Shown here: positions 29,615 through 38,381 of the stretch, one piece after another
How the letters are laid out: each line of letters opens with the position of its first letter
Position numbering within the stretch: the stretch's first letter is position 1
Assembly: GCF_003121845.1 (NCBI RefSeq)
Contig: NZ_QEWQ01000006.1
Location: 62,001 to 126,000, forward strand
Direction of reading: 5' to 3'
DNA: 64,000 nucleotides
Source of the DNA: Ignatzschineria ureiclastica
Lineage (GTDB): Bacteria; Pseudomonadota; Gammaproteobacteria; Cardiobacteriales; Wohlfahrtiimonadaceae
Position numbers and translations under genes: made by a program
The notes under the pieces: generated by a model
Database searches by the model: none
Told to the model about the DNA's origin: nothing
The model's input: the letters and a program-made list of their open reading frames with translations, nothing else

Positions 29615-30112
29615 TTAAGGAATTTTGATATCAGGAATAGCCGGTTTGACTGTTTTATTATCGATAATCAAAGTGGGTTGTAACGACGGATTAGAAGGGT
29701 AACCCGAACCGCCCCACTTCATCACGACCTGCCCTTTGCCGGTACTATAAACGGATAGATCAGACCAACCATTCGAGGTTTGCTCTAATACATAGATCGG
29801 TGCGCTTGCAACCGTTGAGGAAGAGGCTAATTTATAATCCCCACTCGGTAAGCCCTCATACACTAACATTGTACAGCCCCCAGAACCACACCATTCAGCC
29901 CCTTCAAGCAGAACAATACTATCTTGAATACCATCATTATTGAGATCCGCATAAGCGACTTTATAATCTGTTTTATTATCTTTGGTATAGTTATGGATCG
30001 CTTTTTGTAATTGTGGTGTTGCTTCTACTTTCTCCGGCACTAATGCGGTAGTCGTTTGACAACCGGCCAAGAATAATCCTGCGAGTGCTACCACTAATAA
30101 CTGTTTTTTCAT
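29615..30112 (-). CDS. hypothetical lipoprotein
   Basis: A 165-aa predicted lipoprotein with signal peptide MKKQLLVVALAGLFLAGC and lipobox LAGC (Cys18). The mature part has a Ca-binding-like DLNNDGIQDSIVL loop reminiscent of FG-GAP/VCBS or dockerin loops, then EWCGSGGCTMLVYEG with two cysteines that could pair in the periplasm, and a C-terminal GGSGYPSNPSLQP. I do not know its function. An AAGGAG ribosome binding site supports the start. It stands alone with its own terminator. Confidence 0.7.
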   Translation of the reverse strand: MKKQLLVVALAGLFLAGCQTTTALVPEKVEATPQLQKAIHNYTKDNKTDYKVAYADLNNDGIQDSIVLLEGAEWCGSGGCTMLVYEGLPSGDYKLASSSTVASAPIYVLEQTSNGWSDLSVYSTGKGQVVMKWGGSGYPSNPSLQPTLIIDNKTVKPAIPDIKIP

Positions 30113-30500
30113 AATGTTACTCCTTATTCATTGTGACAAATGTGAATGTTTAGCGTCTTGCCATTCAGATTGAATCGTCTGAAAAACTACTCTCCTGATA
30201 ACTGTTTGCTTCTCAATCTTAGAGATTTCCGCTTCAAAATTGAGTTTGAACCATTACTTATTTACAACTAATACAATAACGAGCTTACTTATAATAATGA
30301 GGCTAATAGGCTCACTTTCAAGTTTTTAATCACTTTCTTCTAAAACAATGATCAATAATGATCCTGTCTTACTTTTACTATATCATTCAAAAACGGATAA
30401 AGGGTCAACAATCTTTACAACAAAAAATTTGCATTTGCCTGTCATCTTCCTCTATAGTGATTAAAGTCTGATATTAATAAAACAACACATTTAATATCAT
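30113..30500. other. A/T-rich intergenic region upstream of the SAM riboswitch
   Basis: Nearly 390 bases containing the lipoprotein promoter and, at its right end, the metF leader promoter. I see no further structure. Confidence 0.4.
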
Positions 30501-30616
30501 ATCTTATCAAGAGCGGTGGAGGGAAAGGCCCTATGATGCCCGGCAACCTGATGAAAATTAAGGTGCTAATTCCTTCAGTGGTTGAGCTTTAACGAGTTCC
30601 CACTGAAAGATAAGTT
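30501..30616 (+). promoter_or_regulatory. SAM-I (S-box) riboswitch aptamer
   Basis: The sequence has the S-box consensus in order. The P1 strand is CTTATC (30503-30508), followed by AAGAGCGGTGGAGGGA, then GGCCCTATGATGCCCGGCAACC, then AAGGTGCTAATTCC. A P4 hairpin pairs TTCAGTGG with CCACTGAA, and GATAAG (30609-30614) closes P1. It lies directly upstream of metF and is followed by an intrinsic terminator. The expected action, from family knowledge, is premature termination when S-adenosylmethionine is bound. Confidence 0.93.
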
Positions 30617-30624
30617 GAGTTACT

Positions 30625-30663
30625 AAGCCAACACTTGATGAGAAAAGAGTGCTGGCTTTTTTT
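30625..30663 (+). terminator. riboswitch-controlled terminator of the metF leader
   Basis: AAGCCA-x-CAC pairs with GTG-x-TGGCTT, followed by seven Ts. It lies 70 bases before the metF start, so it acts as the expression platform of the SAM riboswitch. Confidence 0.85.
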
Positions 30664-30699
30664 GTGCCAGTAACCCCATAAAAACAGATCGATACTTGA

Positions 30700-31617
<918 letters not shown>

Positions 31618-31708
31618 AAACGGATTACAAGCTTGCCGGCGCGGATAGACTAGTTACAGAACCAAACACATCCCGCGCCTGCAGATAAGAAGTTTACAGC
31701 GTCTTGAG

Positions 31709-32872
31709 CTATTTAAAAGGATCGGGAATTGTAGAGGGTACTAAGATATGGCGACCGACATTATTCACATCTGTTTCGCCACAAAAGGCCATACTGACAT
31801 CAAATTCATTGCGCATAAGTTCTAATGCTTTCATCACGCCCTCTTGCCCCATAGCGCCTAAGCCATAGAGATAAGCACGACCAATCATGCCGCCTTTTGC
31901 CCCTAAGGCCACTGCTTTAAGCAGATCTTGGCCTGAACGAATACCGCTATCGATAAAGACCTCTGTCGACGTGCCTTTCAGTGCTTCCACAATAGAGGGC
32001 AAGACCGCAATAGATGAGAGCGCGCCATCAAGCTGACGACCACCATGATTACTGACGACAATCGCATCAGCGCCGACGCTATTGGCTAATTTGGCATCTT
32101 CTGCATCTAAAATCCCTTTAAGGATAATCTTGCCACCCCATGCTTCTTTGATCCAGGCAATATCTTCCCAATTAAGCGACGGGTCAAATTGTTGAGATGT
32201 CCAGGAAGAGAGCGAACTTGGATCATCAATACCATCCACATAACCCACGATATTACCAAACTGCCGGCGTTTTGTTTTAAGCATGCTCCAGCACCAACGC
32301 TGTTTGGTGAGTAGATTAATCCAATTGCGCAAAGTGGGCTTTGGCGGCACTGAGAGGCCATTTTTAATATCTTTATGCCGCTGACCAATCATCTGTAGGT
32401 CAAGGGTAATCACTAATGCATCACAACCGGCCTCTTTAGCACGCTCAATGAGGCTACGCATAAATTTACGATCCCGCATCACATAGAGCTGAAACCAAAA
32501 CGGCTTATTCACTTCTCGCTTAATATCTTCTAGGGAAGCAATACTCATAGTCGATAGAGTATAGCGAATGCCAAATTCCGCTGCCGCACGTGCCGCTAAA
32601 ATCTCTCCATCAGGGTGCACCATTCCCACTAAACCTGTGGGTGCAATAGATAATGGCATCGACATCTCAATGCCGAGCATTTCTCGTTTGAGATTACGAT
32701 TTTCCATATTGCGTGCCACTTTCTGCACTAACTTGATCTTTTGAAAATCCGATTCATTTGAGCGATAAGTCGATTCTGTCCAAGATCCCGAATCTACATA
32801 ATCGTAGAACATCTTCGGTACACGGCGTTTGGCTAAAATTCGTAAATCTTCAATATTGGTAATGGTTGTCAT
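31709..32872 (-). CDS. FMN-dependent L-lactate dehydrogenase LldD-like
   Basis: Alpha-hydroxyacid dehydrogenase with FMN in a TIM barrel, 387 aa. Visible features are the N-terminal MFYDYVDSGSWTE, the FMN site IAPTGLVGM, QLYVMRD, and the catalytic HGGRQLDGA (His/Arg). The closest type is respiratory L-lactate dehydrogenase (LldD), which feeds electrons to quinone, but related mandelate or glycolate specificities cannot be excluded. There is no adjacent lactate permease or LldR. The ribosome binding site is weak. A GAATGA-N12-TCATTC inverted repeat lies about 100 bases upstream. Confidence 0.85.
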   Translation of the reverse strand: MTTITNIEDLRILAKRRVPKMFYDYVDSGSWTESTYRSNESDFQKIKLVQKVARNMENRNLKREMLGIEMSMPLSIAPTGLVGMVHPDGEILAARAAAEFGIRYTLSTMSIASLEDIKREVNKPFWFQLYVMRDRKFMRSLIERAKEAGCDALVITLDLQMIGQRHKDIKNGLSVPPKPTLRNWINLLTKQRWCWSMLKTKRRQFGNIVGYVDGIDDPSSLSSWTSQQFDPSLNWEDIAWIKEAWGGKIILKGILDAEDAKLANSVGADAIVVSNHGGRQLDGALSSIAVLPSIVEALKGTSTEVFIDSGIRSGQDLLKAVALGAKGGMIGRAYLYGLGAMGQEGVMKALELMRNEFDVSMAFCGETDVNNVGRHILVPSTIPDPFK

Positions 32873-33214
32873 AATCTACTAGCTCTAATGAATTGTAAAT
32901 CGAAACAATTCTTTGAATGAATAGAGAATCTACTCAGTCGTAAAGAATTCACAGATTTTTACTATACTGCGGAATGAGAAGCATGACAATCATTCTATAG
33001 GGGAATAGAGGCGATTGTATCTCATGTCACATTTAAAGAAGATCCCCCAGCTAGTTACCGAAAATTGTATAAAGATAATCACTTTCTGCAAATCTTCTTC
33101 AAAACTTTTTAATTTATCTCTTTCAATTGTTTAACTATTCAAAGATGCTTGCTAGAATCCGCCTTAAGCGTATAATTTGAGCAATATTTCACAAAAATTA
33201 TAAAGGATTATCCT
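32873..33214. promoter_or_regulatory. divergent promoter region lldD / metQ-like, with inverted repeat
   Basis: About 340 bases between divergent genes. At 32972-32995 there is a GAATGA-N12-TCATTC inverted repeat that may be an operator. A TATAAAGGA ribosome binding site for the metQ-like gene ends the region. Confidence 0.4.
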
Positions 33215-34093
33215 ATGTCGAATGCTCAAAGATCTCCTCGACTATTACGTTCAATTTTAGTCACGGCGACAGCCTTACTTTTCACAACGCAAGTTTATGC
33301 AGCAGATACTCGCACACATCAACAAAAAGCTGAAGATGAGGAGAAAACCTGGTTTAAAATCGGTACATCCCCCGGTAATTTGGCTGATATGACGCGCGAT
33401 ATTTTCATTCCGACTTTTGAAGCACAGGAAGATCCTACTTATCGCCTTGATCTTACAACCGTACTTGATGTAGGGATTGCCAATGTGAGTGTTGAGCAGA
33501 AAACGCTCGATTTCAATATTGTGCAGCATAAACCTAGTATGGAAAAATTTAATGAGGAGCAAGAGAGTATTCTCTATCCTTTAGCACAGGTTCCAACCGC
33601 ACCTTATGGACTCTATCCCGGCAAGTTAAAGAGCTTAACAGATATTAAAGAAGGCGCGACCATTGCGATTCCCTCTGAGCCGATCGACTTTGCACGCGGT
33701 TTACGAATGTTAGAAAACTTAGGCTGGATTAAATTGCGCACAGATCTTGCCGATCCTTATTCTGCGGATGTCAGAGATATTATTGATAATCCATATGATC
33801 TCGTCATCAAGAAAATTCGTCCTCATCGCATTGCCAATAAACCCAATAGCTATGACTATCGAATCATTACCGGCACCTATGCTTATGATGCGAAAATTCC
33901 CCTTTCAGAGATGCTCTATCAAGAGCCTGGACGCGATTTTATCAATTGGATTGTCATCAACCAAGAGAATCGTGAACTACCTTGGGTAAAACTGATGCAG
34001 AAAATTGCTGATTCTGCGGAATTTAAAGCCTACAGTTATGAAAAATTCCCTGGGTTCCTCTATCCTTCAAGTTGGGAAAAGAATCCAAAATGA
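33215..34093 (+). CDS. MetQ/NlpA-family periplasmic binding protein
   Basis: Substrate-binding protein of the NlpA/MetQ family, whose members bind methionine or other small amino-acid-like ligands. A Sec signal peptide with likely cleavage after VYA (residue 29) predicts a soluble periplasmic protein, not a lipoprotein. The family core is present: IGTSPGNLADM, FNIVQHKP, VPTAPYGLYPGKLKSL and IAIPSEPIDFARGLRMLE. No metN ATPase or metI permease is adjacent. A second family member lies at 35695, beyond a 2OG oxygenase. AAAGGA ribosome binding site; a terminator follows. Confidence 0.85.
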   Translation: MSNAQRSPRLLRSILVTATALLFTTQVYAADTRTHQQKAEDEEKTWFKIGTSPGNLADMTRDIFIPTFEAQEDPTYRLDLTTVLDVGIANVSVEQKTLDFNIVQHKPSMEKFNEEQESILYPLAQVPTAPYGLYPGKLKSLTDIKEGATIAIPSEPIDFARGLRMLENLGWIKLRTDLADPYSADVRDIIDNPYDLVIKKIRPHRIANKPNSYDYRIITGTYAYDAKIPLSEMLYQEPGRDFINWIVINQENRELPWVKLMQKIADSAEFKAYSYEKFPGFLYPSSWEKNPK

Positions 34094-34149
34094 TAAAATT
34101 CTCTTCAAAGAAGTGCCTTTCTTGAAGTCTAGAAAAATCATCATTCTCA

Positions 34150-34180
34150 AGAGCCAAGCCTAACCGCTTGGCTTTTTTAT
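34150..34180 (+). terminator. rho-independent terminator
   Basis: Stem AGCCAAGC/GCTTGGCT followed by TTTTTTA. It closes the first metQ-like gene, so the downstream oxygenase gene needs its own promoter. Confidence 0.85.
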
Positions 34181-34234
34181 TGCCCGAAATCAGAATCTTC
34201 TACAATTATTTACACCGCTATTTACGATTAAAAG

Positions 34235-34273
34235 TTGACCTGACACATAAAAATAACATATACATATATGTAT
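34235..34273 (+). promoter_or_regulatory. candidate promoter with overlapping palindrome
   Basis: TTGACC at 34235-34240 and TATACA at 34259-34264, spaced 18 bases. A perfect 14-bp palindrome, ATACATATATGTAT (34260-34273), covers the -10 region and could be a repressor site. It would drive the oxygenase and second metQ-like gene. Confidence 0.4.
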
Positions 34274-34494
34274 TGTTTTACATCGTGATAAATATTATAT
34301 AGACGTATGTAACAATATTTTACTGATAGATTGCCGATTTGATCACAGCTTGCGGGCACAACAGCTAAAGCGTTTATTTTCTCTCCAAAAATAGAGAAAA
34401 ACCCTCCCCCTTAGATGCTCAATCGGTTTATGGATTTTCAGATCCGTAAGAATTTATCTCAAATTTCAAATTCTATTCATCGAAGGAGCCCTAT

Positions 34495-35562
34495 ATGTCA
34501 CAGATTTCCACTCAAGCAGCCACTACAATAACTGCAACTACAACAACGACCACGGATTTTACGCTACCTATTCTCGATTACTCTCTCTTTCAAGCAGGGG
34601 GTAAAGCGCGAGAGCAATTTATCGATGAGTTACGTTATACCGCGCATGAAATTGGATTTTTCTACCTCAAAAATCATGGTATCTCTCAAGACCTTATTAA
34701 AGAGGCGAAAGCGCTCGGAAAAGCATTCTTCCAATTGCCTATTGAAGAGAAACGCGCCATTCAGATGATCCATTCTCCTCATTTTAGAGGTTATACTTGT
34801 CTACATGACGAGATCACGCGCGAGCAACCCGATAGCCGAGAGCAGTTTGATTTTATGGCCGAATATGAGGCTATTCCTCTTGAAAAAATTCCAGCAAATC
34901 AACCCTGGTTACGCCTTCAAGGCCCGAATCAATGGCCGGCCACTCTTCCTCGTTTTAAGGCAGTATTTCAACAACTACAAGCAGCACAAACAGAACTTGC
35001 CAAATCCATGCTCTCTGCCTTTGCACTTGCTTTAGGCCAACCGGAAGATTTCTTTGCCGAAACTTATGCACATCAGCCTTCAGCTATGAGTAAAGTGATT
35101 CATTATCCCGGCGTTGGCGGCTTACAAGGTGTCGGTGCTCACAAGGATTCGGATTTTATTACCTTTGTACAACAAGATGAAACACCCGGTTTAGAGGTGC
35201 TCTACAACGATGAATGGATTGTAGCAGAACCCATTGAAGGCACGTTTGTGGTCAATATTGGCGAGCTGTTAGAAGTAGCCACACAAGGCTATCTCAAAGC
35301 GACACTACATCGTGTGGCACCAACCCCGGTGGGTCGATCACGCTTCTCCATTGCTTACTTCCTCACCTCCCAACTCGATACCACTGTTCCGCTAGTGACC
35401 TTGCCCGAAGCGCTGCAAGGAAAGGCTTTTGCTGTTACGCAAGACCCGAAAAACCCGCTCTTTACTGAAGTGGGTAAAAATTTTCTAAAAGGCCGTTTAC
35501 GTTCGCATCCTGATGTTGCAAAACGTTTCTATCAAGATATTCGCATTGAAGATATTGCTTAA
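34495..35562 (+). CDS. 2-oxoglutarate/Fe(II)-dependent oxygenase (isopenicillin-N-synthase-like)
   Basis: Non-haem iron oxygenase, 355 aa. The N-terminal DIOX_N-like domain (LPILDYSLFQAGG ... EIGFFYLKNHGIS) is followed by a 2OG-Fe(II) domain. The facial triad is visible as H216-x-D218 (GAHKDSD) and H272 (TLHRV), and the RSRFSIAYF arginine/serine pair would bind 2-oxoglutarate. A Thr-rich segment at residues ~9-20 is unusual. It sits between two MetQ/NlpA-type binding proteins, so its substrate may be a sulfur- or amino-acid-like compound (inference). The ribosome binding site is AAGGAG. Confidence 0.85.
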   Translation: MSQISTQAATTITATTTTTTDFTLPILDYSLFQAGGKAREQFIDELRYTAHEIGFFYLKNHGISQDLIKEAKALGKAFFQLPIEEKRAIQMIHSPHFRGYTCLHDEITREQPDSREQFDFMAEYEAIPLEKIPANQPWLRLQGPNQWPATLPRFKAVFQQLQAAQTELAKSMLSAFALALGQPEDFFAETYAHQPSAMSKVIHYPGVGGLQGVGAHKDSDFITFVQQDETPGLEVLYNDEWIVAEPIEGTFVVNIGELLEVATQGYLKATLHRVAPTPVGRSRFSIAYFLTSQLDTTVPLVTLPEALQGKAFAVTQDPKNPLFTEVGKNFLKGRLRSHPDVAKRFYQDIRIEDIA

Positions 35563-35694
35563 ATTACCACTCTAAATCCCAAAAATCGTCTTATCGATTT
35601 CGTATCAAGGCGTTATCAAAAGCATTAAACATCATCACAATAATCAAAATGATCAAACTCGATACTTATAACAATAATCCCAAAGGAGCCTTTT

Positions 35695-36606
35695 ATGTTA
35701 ACCCTATTCAATTACCTGATCCGACCATTATTGCGCTTTTATAGCGCGCATGCACAATCTCTGAATAAACCCTTAGCTATCTCAACACTGCTAATATTGT
35801 CTGCATGTAGTGATCCCACAAATAGTGGCAGTAATCCTAATGTTCAATCTCAAAATCACCAAAACCCAAGTGGCAAAACCATTCATATCGCTACAACTGC
35901 CGGGGATTTTGCCGATTTTGTCCGGGATTATATTGGACCTGAATTAGCTAAAAATGGGTATCCTTTTACCCTTGCCGAGATCTCTGATGGCACTATTCAA
36001 AATGTAAGTTTAAATGACGGCACACTCGATATTAATATCTTTCAACATAAGCCCTATCTTGATGAATTTAATGAAAATTATAAAACTACTTTAACGCCGC
36101 TTGTACAAGTACCCACCGCGCCTTATGGACTCTATTCCGGCAAAATAGCATCTCTCGATCAGCTCAAAAAAGGGGCAAAAATCGGTATTCCCTCTAATAT
36201 CACTAATCTTGCGCGAGGACTTTGGATTTTAGAGCAATTAGGCTGGATCCAATTACGTGCCGATCTTCCTAACCGCTTCCGAGCCATTACTAGTGATATC
36301 GCAAGTAATCCCTATCAACTTCAAATCGTCGAAATTGCCGGAGCACAAATGGTGCGTGCACGTCACGATCTAGATTTTGCCATTATTAATGGTAATTATG
36401 CGGTTGATGCCGGTATTCCGCTCACCGATGCCCTCTACATTGAATCGAGTAAACACTTTATCAATTGGGCTGTTGTCCGAGAAGATCAAGTTACTGCACC
36501 GTGGGCGACACTTTTTACCGAGATTGTGAATTCTGCAGGCTTTCAAAAATATATCGCCGAGAATTTTGCCGGTTATGATCTACCTTTAGCTTGGAATAAG
36601 CCCTAA
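35695..36606 (+). CDS. MetQ/NlpA-family lipoprotein, second copy
   Basis: Binding protein of the same family as the 33215 gene; the two share FNIFQHKP/FNIVQHKP-type, VPTAPYGLYSGK and LARGLWILEQLGW segments. Unlike the first copy it has a lipobox (LSAC, Cys38) after a rather long N-terminal region, so it is probably an anchored lipoprotein. It follows the oxygenase gene by 130 bases with its own AAGGAG site and no visible terminator between them, suggesting one transcript. The cognate ATPase and permease are absent from the window. Confidence 0.85.
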   Translation: MLTLFNYLIRPLLRFYSAHAQSLNKPLAISTLLILSACSDPTNSGSNPNVQSQNHQNPSGKTIHIATTAGDFADFVRDYIGPELAKNGYPFTLAEISDGTIQNVSLNDGTLDINIFQHKPYLDEFNENYKTTLTPLVQVPTAPYGLYSGKIASLDQLKKGAKIGIPSNITNLARGLWILEQLGWIQLRADLPNRFRAITSDIASNPYQLQIVEIAGAQMVRARHDLDFAIINGNYAVDAGIPLTDALYIESSKHFINWAVVREDQVTAPWATLFTEIVNSAGFQKYIAENFAGYDLPLAWNKP

Positions 36607-36629
36607 TTAATCGTTACAAGGAACAGAAG

Positions 36630-36713
36630 CGAGGCATTATGAAGTGTTTGAGTTCTCATCGACTCGTTATCGATTTGTTATTAACTCAATACTGATAAAG
36701 CCTCGTTTTTTTT
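36630..36713 (+). terminator. nested hairpin ending in T8, terminator or small structured RNA
   Basis: Three nested stems: CGAGGC (36630)/GCCTCG (36700), TTGAGTT (36648)/AACTCAA (36683) and ATCGA/TCGAT, ending in TTTTTTTT. It follows the second metQ-like gene. It is larger than the other terminators in this window. Confidence 0.5.
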
Positions 36714-36736
36714 ACATTCTCATTCTAGCTTTATCA

Positions 36737-37360
36737 CTAATGCACATAAAACAGAATACTAAAGTATTGACAGATACTGCCTCCCAAGACAAAAAGATGC
36801 CAAATTCCATGGGCATGTTTCACCTTTTCATCTAAAAGAAAAAAGATCACACCGAGCGTATAAATAATACCGCCGAGTGTTAGCCAAAAAATGCCAGCAT
36901 TTGAGAGCTCGATGGAAAGCGGTTTTGCAGCAATAACAATGAGCCAGCCCATTACAAGATAGATGATCATCGATAAAATCTGTGTACGCCGACCAATCCA
37001 AACCTCTTGGATGATTCCAATGACACAGAGCCCCCAAGAGACACCAAAGAGCGACCAACCCCAAGGGCCGCGTAAGGTTACCAGGGTATAAGGGGTATAA
37101 CTAGCCGCGATCAACAGATAGATGGCACAGTGATCTAATACCTGAAATACCGCCTTTGCTCGCCCTTGATTTAAGAGATGATAGATTGTCGATGTCAGAT
37201 AGAGTAAGACTAAGGCCGAACCATAAATCGCCGCACTCACAATTTTCCAAGCATCATCATATAAGCTTGAGTAGACAATCAAAAAAGCCATTCCTCCGAT
37301 CGCTAATAGTGTCCCGAAAAGATGGGTATAAGTATTAAAGCGCTCCCCTTTTTGTAGCAT
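36737..37360 (-). CDS. hemolysin III / TrhA family membrane protein
   Basis: Seven-transmembrane protein of the HlyIII/PAQR family (TrhA, YqfA), 207 aa. It shows the N-terminal NTYTHLFGTLLAI, STIYHLL and DHCAIYLLIAASYTP metal-binding histidine regions, and the C-terminal HGIWHLFVLGGS histidine pair. In related bacteria TrhA adjusts membrane energetics and fatty-acid balance; haemolytic activity is not implied. I place the start at the second of two ATGs, five bases after AGGAGG. It is convergent with the metQ-like lipoprotein gene. Confidence 0.88.
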   Translation of the reverse strand: MLQKGERFNTYTHLFGTLLAIGGMAFLIVYSSLYDDAWKIVSAAIYGSALVLLYLTSTIYHLLNQGRAKAVFQVLDHCAIYLLIAASYTPYTLVTLRGPWGWSLFGVSWGLCVIGIIQEVWIGRRTQILSMIIYLVMGWLIVIAAKPLSIELSNAGIFWLTLGGIIYTLGVIFFLLDEKVKHAHGIWHLFVLGGSICQYFSILFYVH

Positions 37361-37685
37361 CATCGCCTCCTATGAGCTTGTTACAACTCAATATTATCAT
37401 TCAATCAAATGATGGGTATTTCAGATAAGATTGCTAATACTGCCAATCCTCCAATATCACTTTTACCCATGACAATCTTATTGCTTGCAGCGGATGACTA
37501 AATTTACAAATTATTTTCCGCATGACTGCTTCATTATCCACTTAATTATCTATCGGTTTTTTGATTTAACCTATTTGTTTATTTCAATAAATTTCACTGA
37601 AATTCCGCATCATCACTAGTAAATCTTGTATAATCACGTGATACATTATATGGTAAATCAAACCTATTGATCATGGAGTTCTAGA
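37361..37685. other. intergenic promoter region upstream of ygiB
   Basis: About 320 bases between divergent genes. A GGAG ribosome binding site lies just before ygiB. No distinctive repeats or RNA structures were recognised. Confidence 0.4.
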
Positions 37686-38378
37686 ATGCGTAAACGTACG
37701 ACCACTATTAATCTTGATAAATTTCGTAAAAAGCCAAAATCATTACGCTTAAAGCCTTTAGCGGCTATCGTCGCTACGGCATTTATTGTGGCAGCCTGTA
37801 ACAATAGCGATGCCAAAACCGAAGAAGTGTCAATGTATCGCAATGTTGAAGAGTGCGTACGCTACAATCCTGATGATAAAGCGCTATGTGAAACCACTTT
37901 TGCAAAAGCCCAACAGGAAGCTTTAGAAACTGCACCTCGTTTTACTTCAAGAGAGGATTGCGTTGCGGAATTTGGTGAAAATAACTGCCAAATTGCACCG
38001 GTCAATTCTGAAAATGCCACTGCACAACAATCTAGCGGTAGTATCTGGATGCCATTAATGGCGGGATTCCTCTTTGGTCGTATGATGAGCGGTTTTGGGG
38101 CACATAAACCGCTCTATGCACCACAAGCAGGCGCTGGCAAAGGCAATCTTTATGATGCAAGTGGTAAGAATTTCGGTAATGTTACGCCGGGCAGTAAAGT
38201 GAAGGTTAATCAAAATGACCTTAAACCAGGTAAACCTGGACAAACGCTTCGTCGCGGTGGTTTTGGGCAGATGGTGTCTAAACAGAATATGGCAGCTTCT
38301 TCAGCAAAATCGACCACGAATAGTAGATCTTCAAGTGCTTCTAGCAATAGTCGCCGTAGCTTCTCTTCAGGTGGTTAA
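37686..38378 (+). CDS. ygiB: DUF1190 lipoprotein YgiB-like
   Basis: DUF1190-family predicted lipoprotein, 230 aa. A basic N-terminal region precedes a hydrophobic stretch ending VAAC (Cys38), then RNVEECVRYNPDDKALCETTFAKAQQEAL, typical of YgiB. The C-terminal ~40 residues are Ser/Asn/Arg-rich low complexity. The stop is three bases before ygiC, giving the same ygiB-ygiC order as E. coli. Function is not established; the family is envelope-associated. Confidence 0.85.
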   Translation: MRKRTTTINLDKFRKKPKSLRLKPLAAIVATAFIVAACNNSDAKTEEVSMYRNVEECVRYNPDDKALCETTFAKAQQEALETAPRFTSREDCVAEFGENNCQIAPVNSENATAQQSSGSIWMPLMAGFLFGRMMSGFGAHKPLYAPQAGAGKGNLYDASGKNFGNVTPGSKVKVNQNDLKPGKPGQTLRRGGFGQMVSKQNMAASSAKSTTNSRSSSASSNSRRSFSSGG

Positions 38379-38381
38379 TCA

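Noticed and set aside
31620-31695. Extra copy of a dispersed repeat between metF and lldD
   Set aside because: TGCCGGCGCGG/CCCGCGCCTGCA can pair and may end transcription, but similarity to either repeat family is too weak to claim.
36644-36835. 63-aa plus-strand frame
   Set aside because: Covers the nested hairpin terminator and runs into the hemolysin III gene in antisense; no family features.
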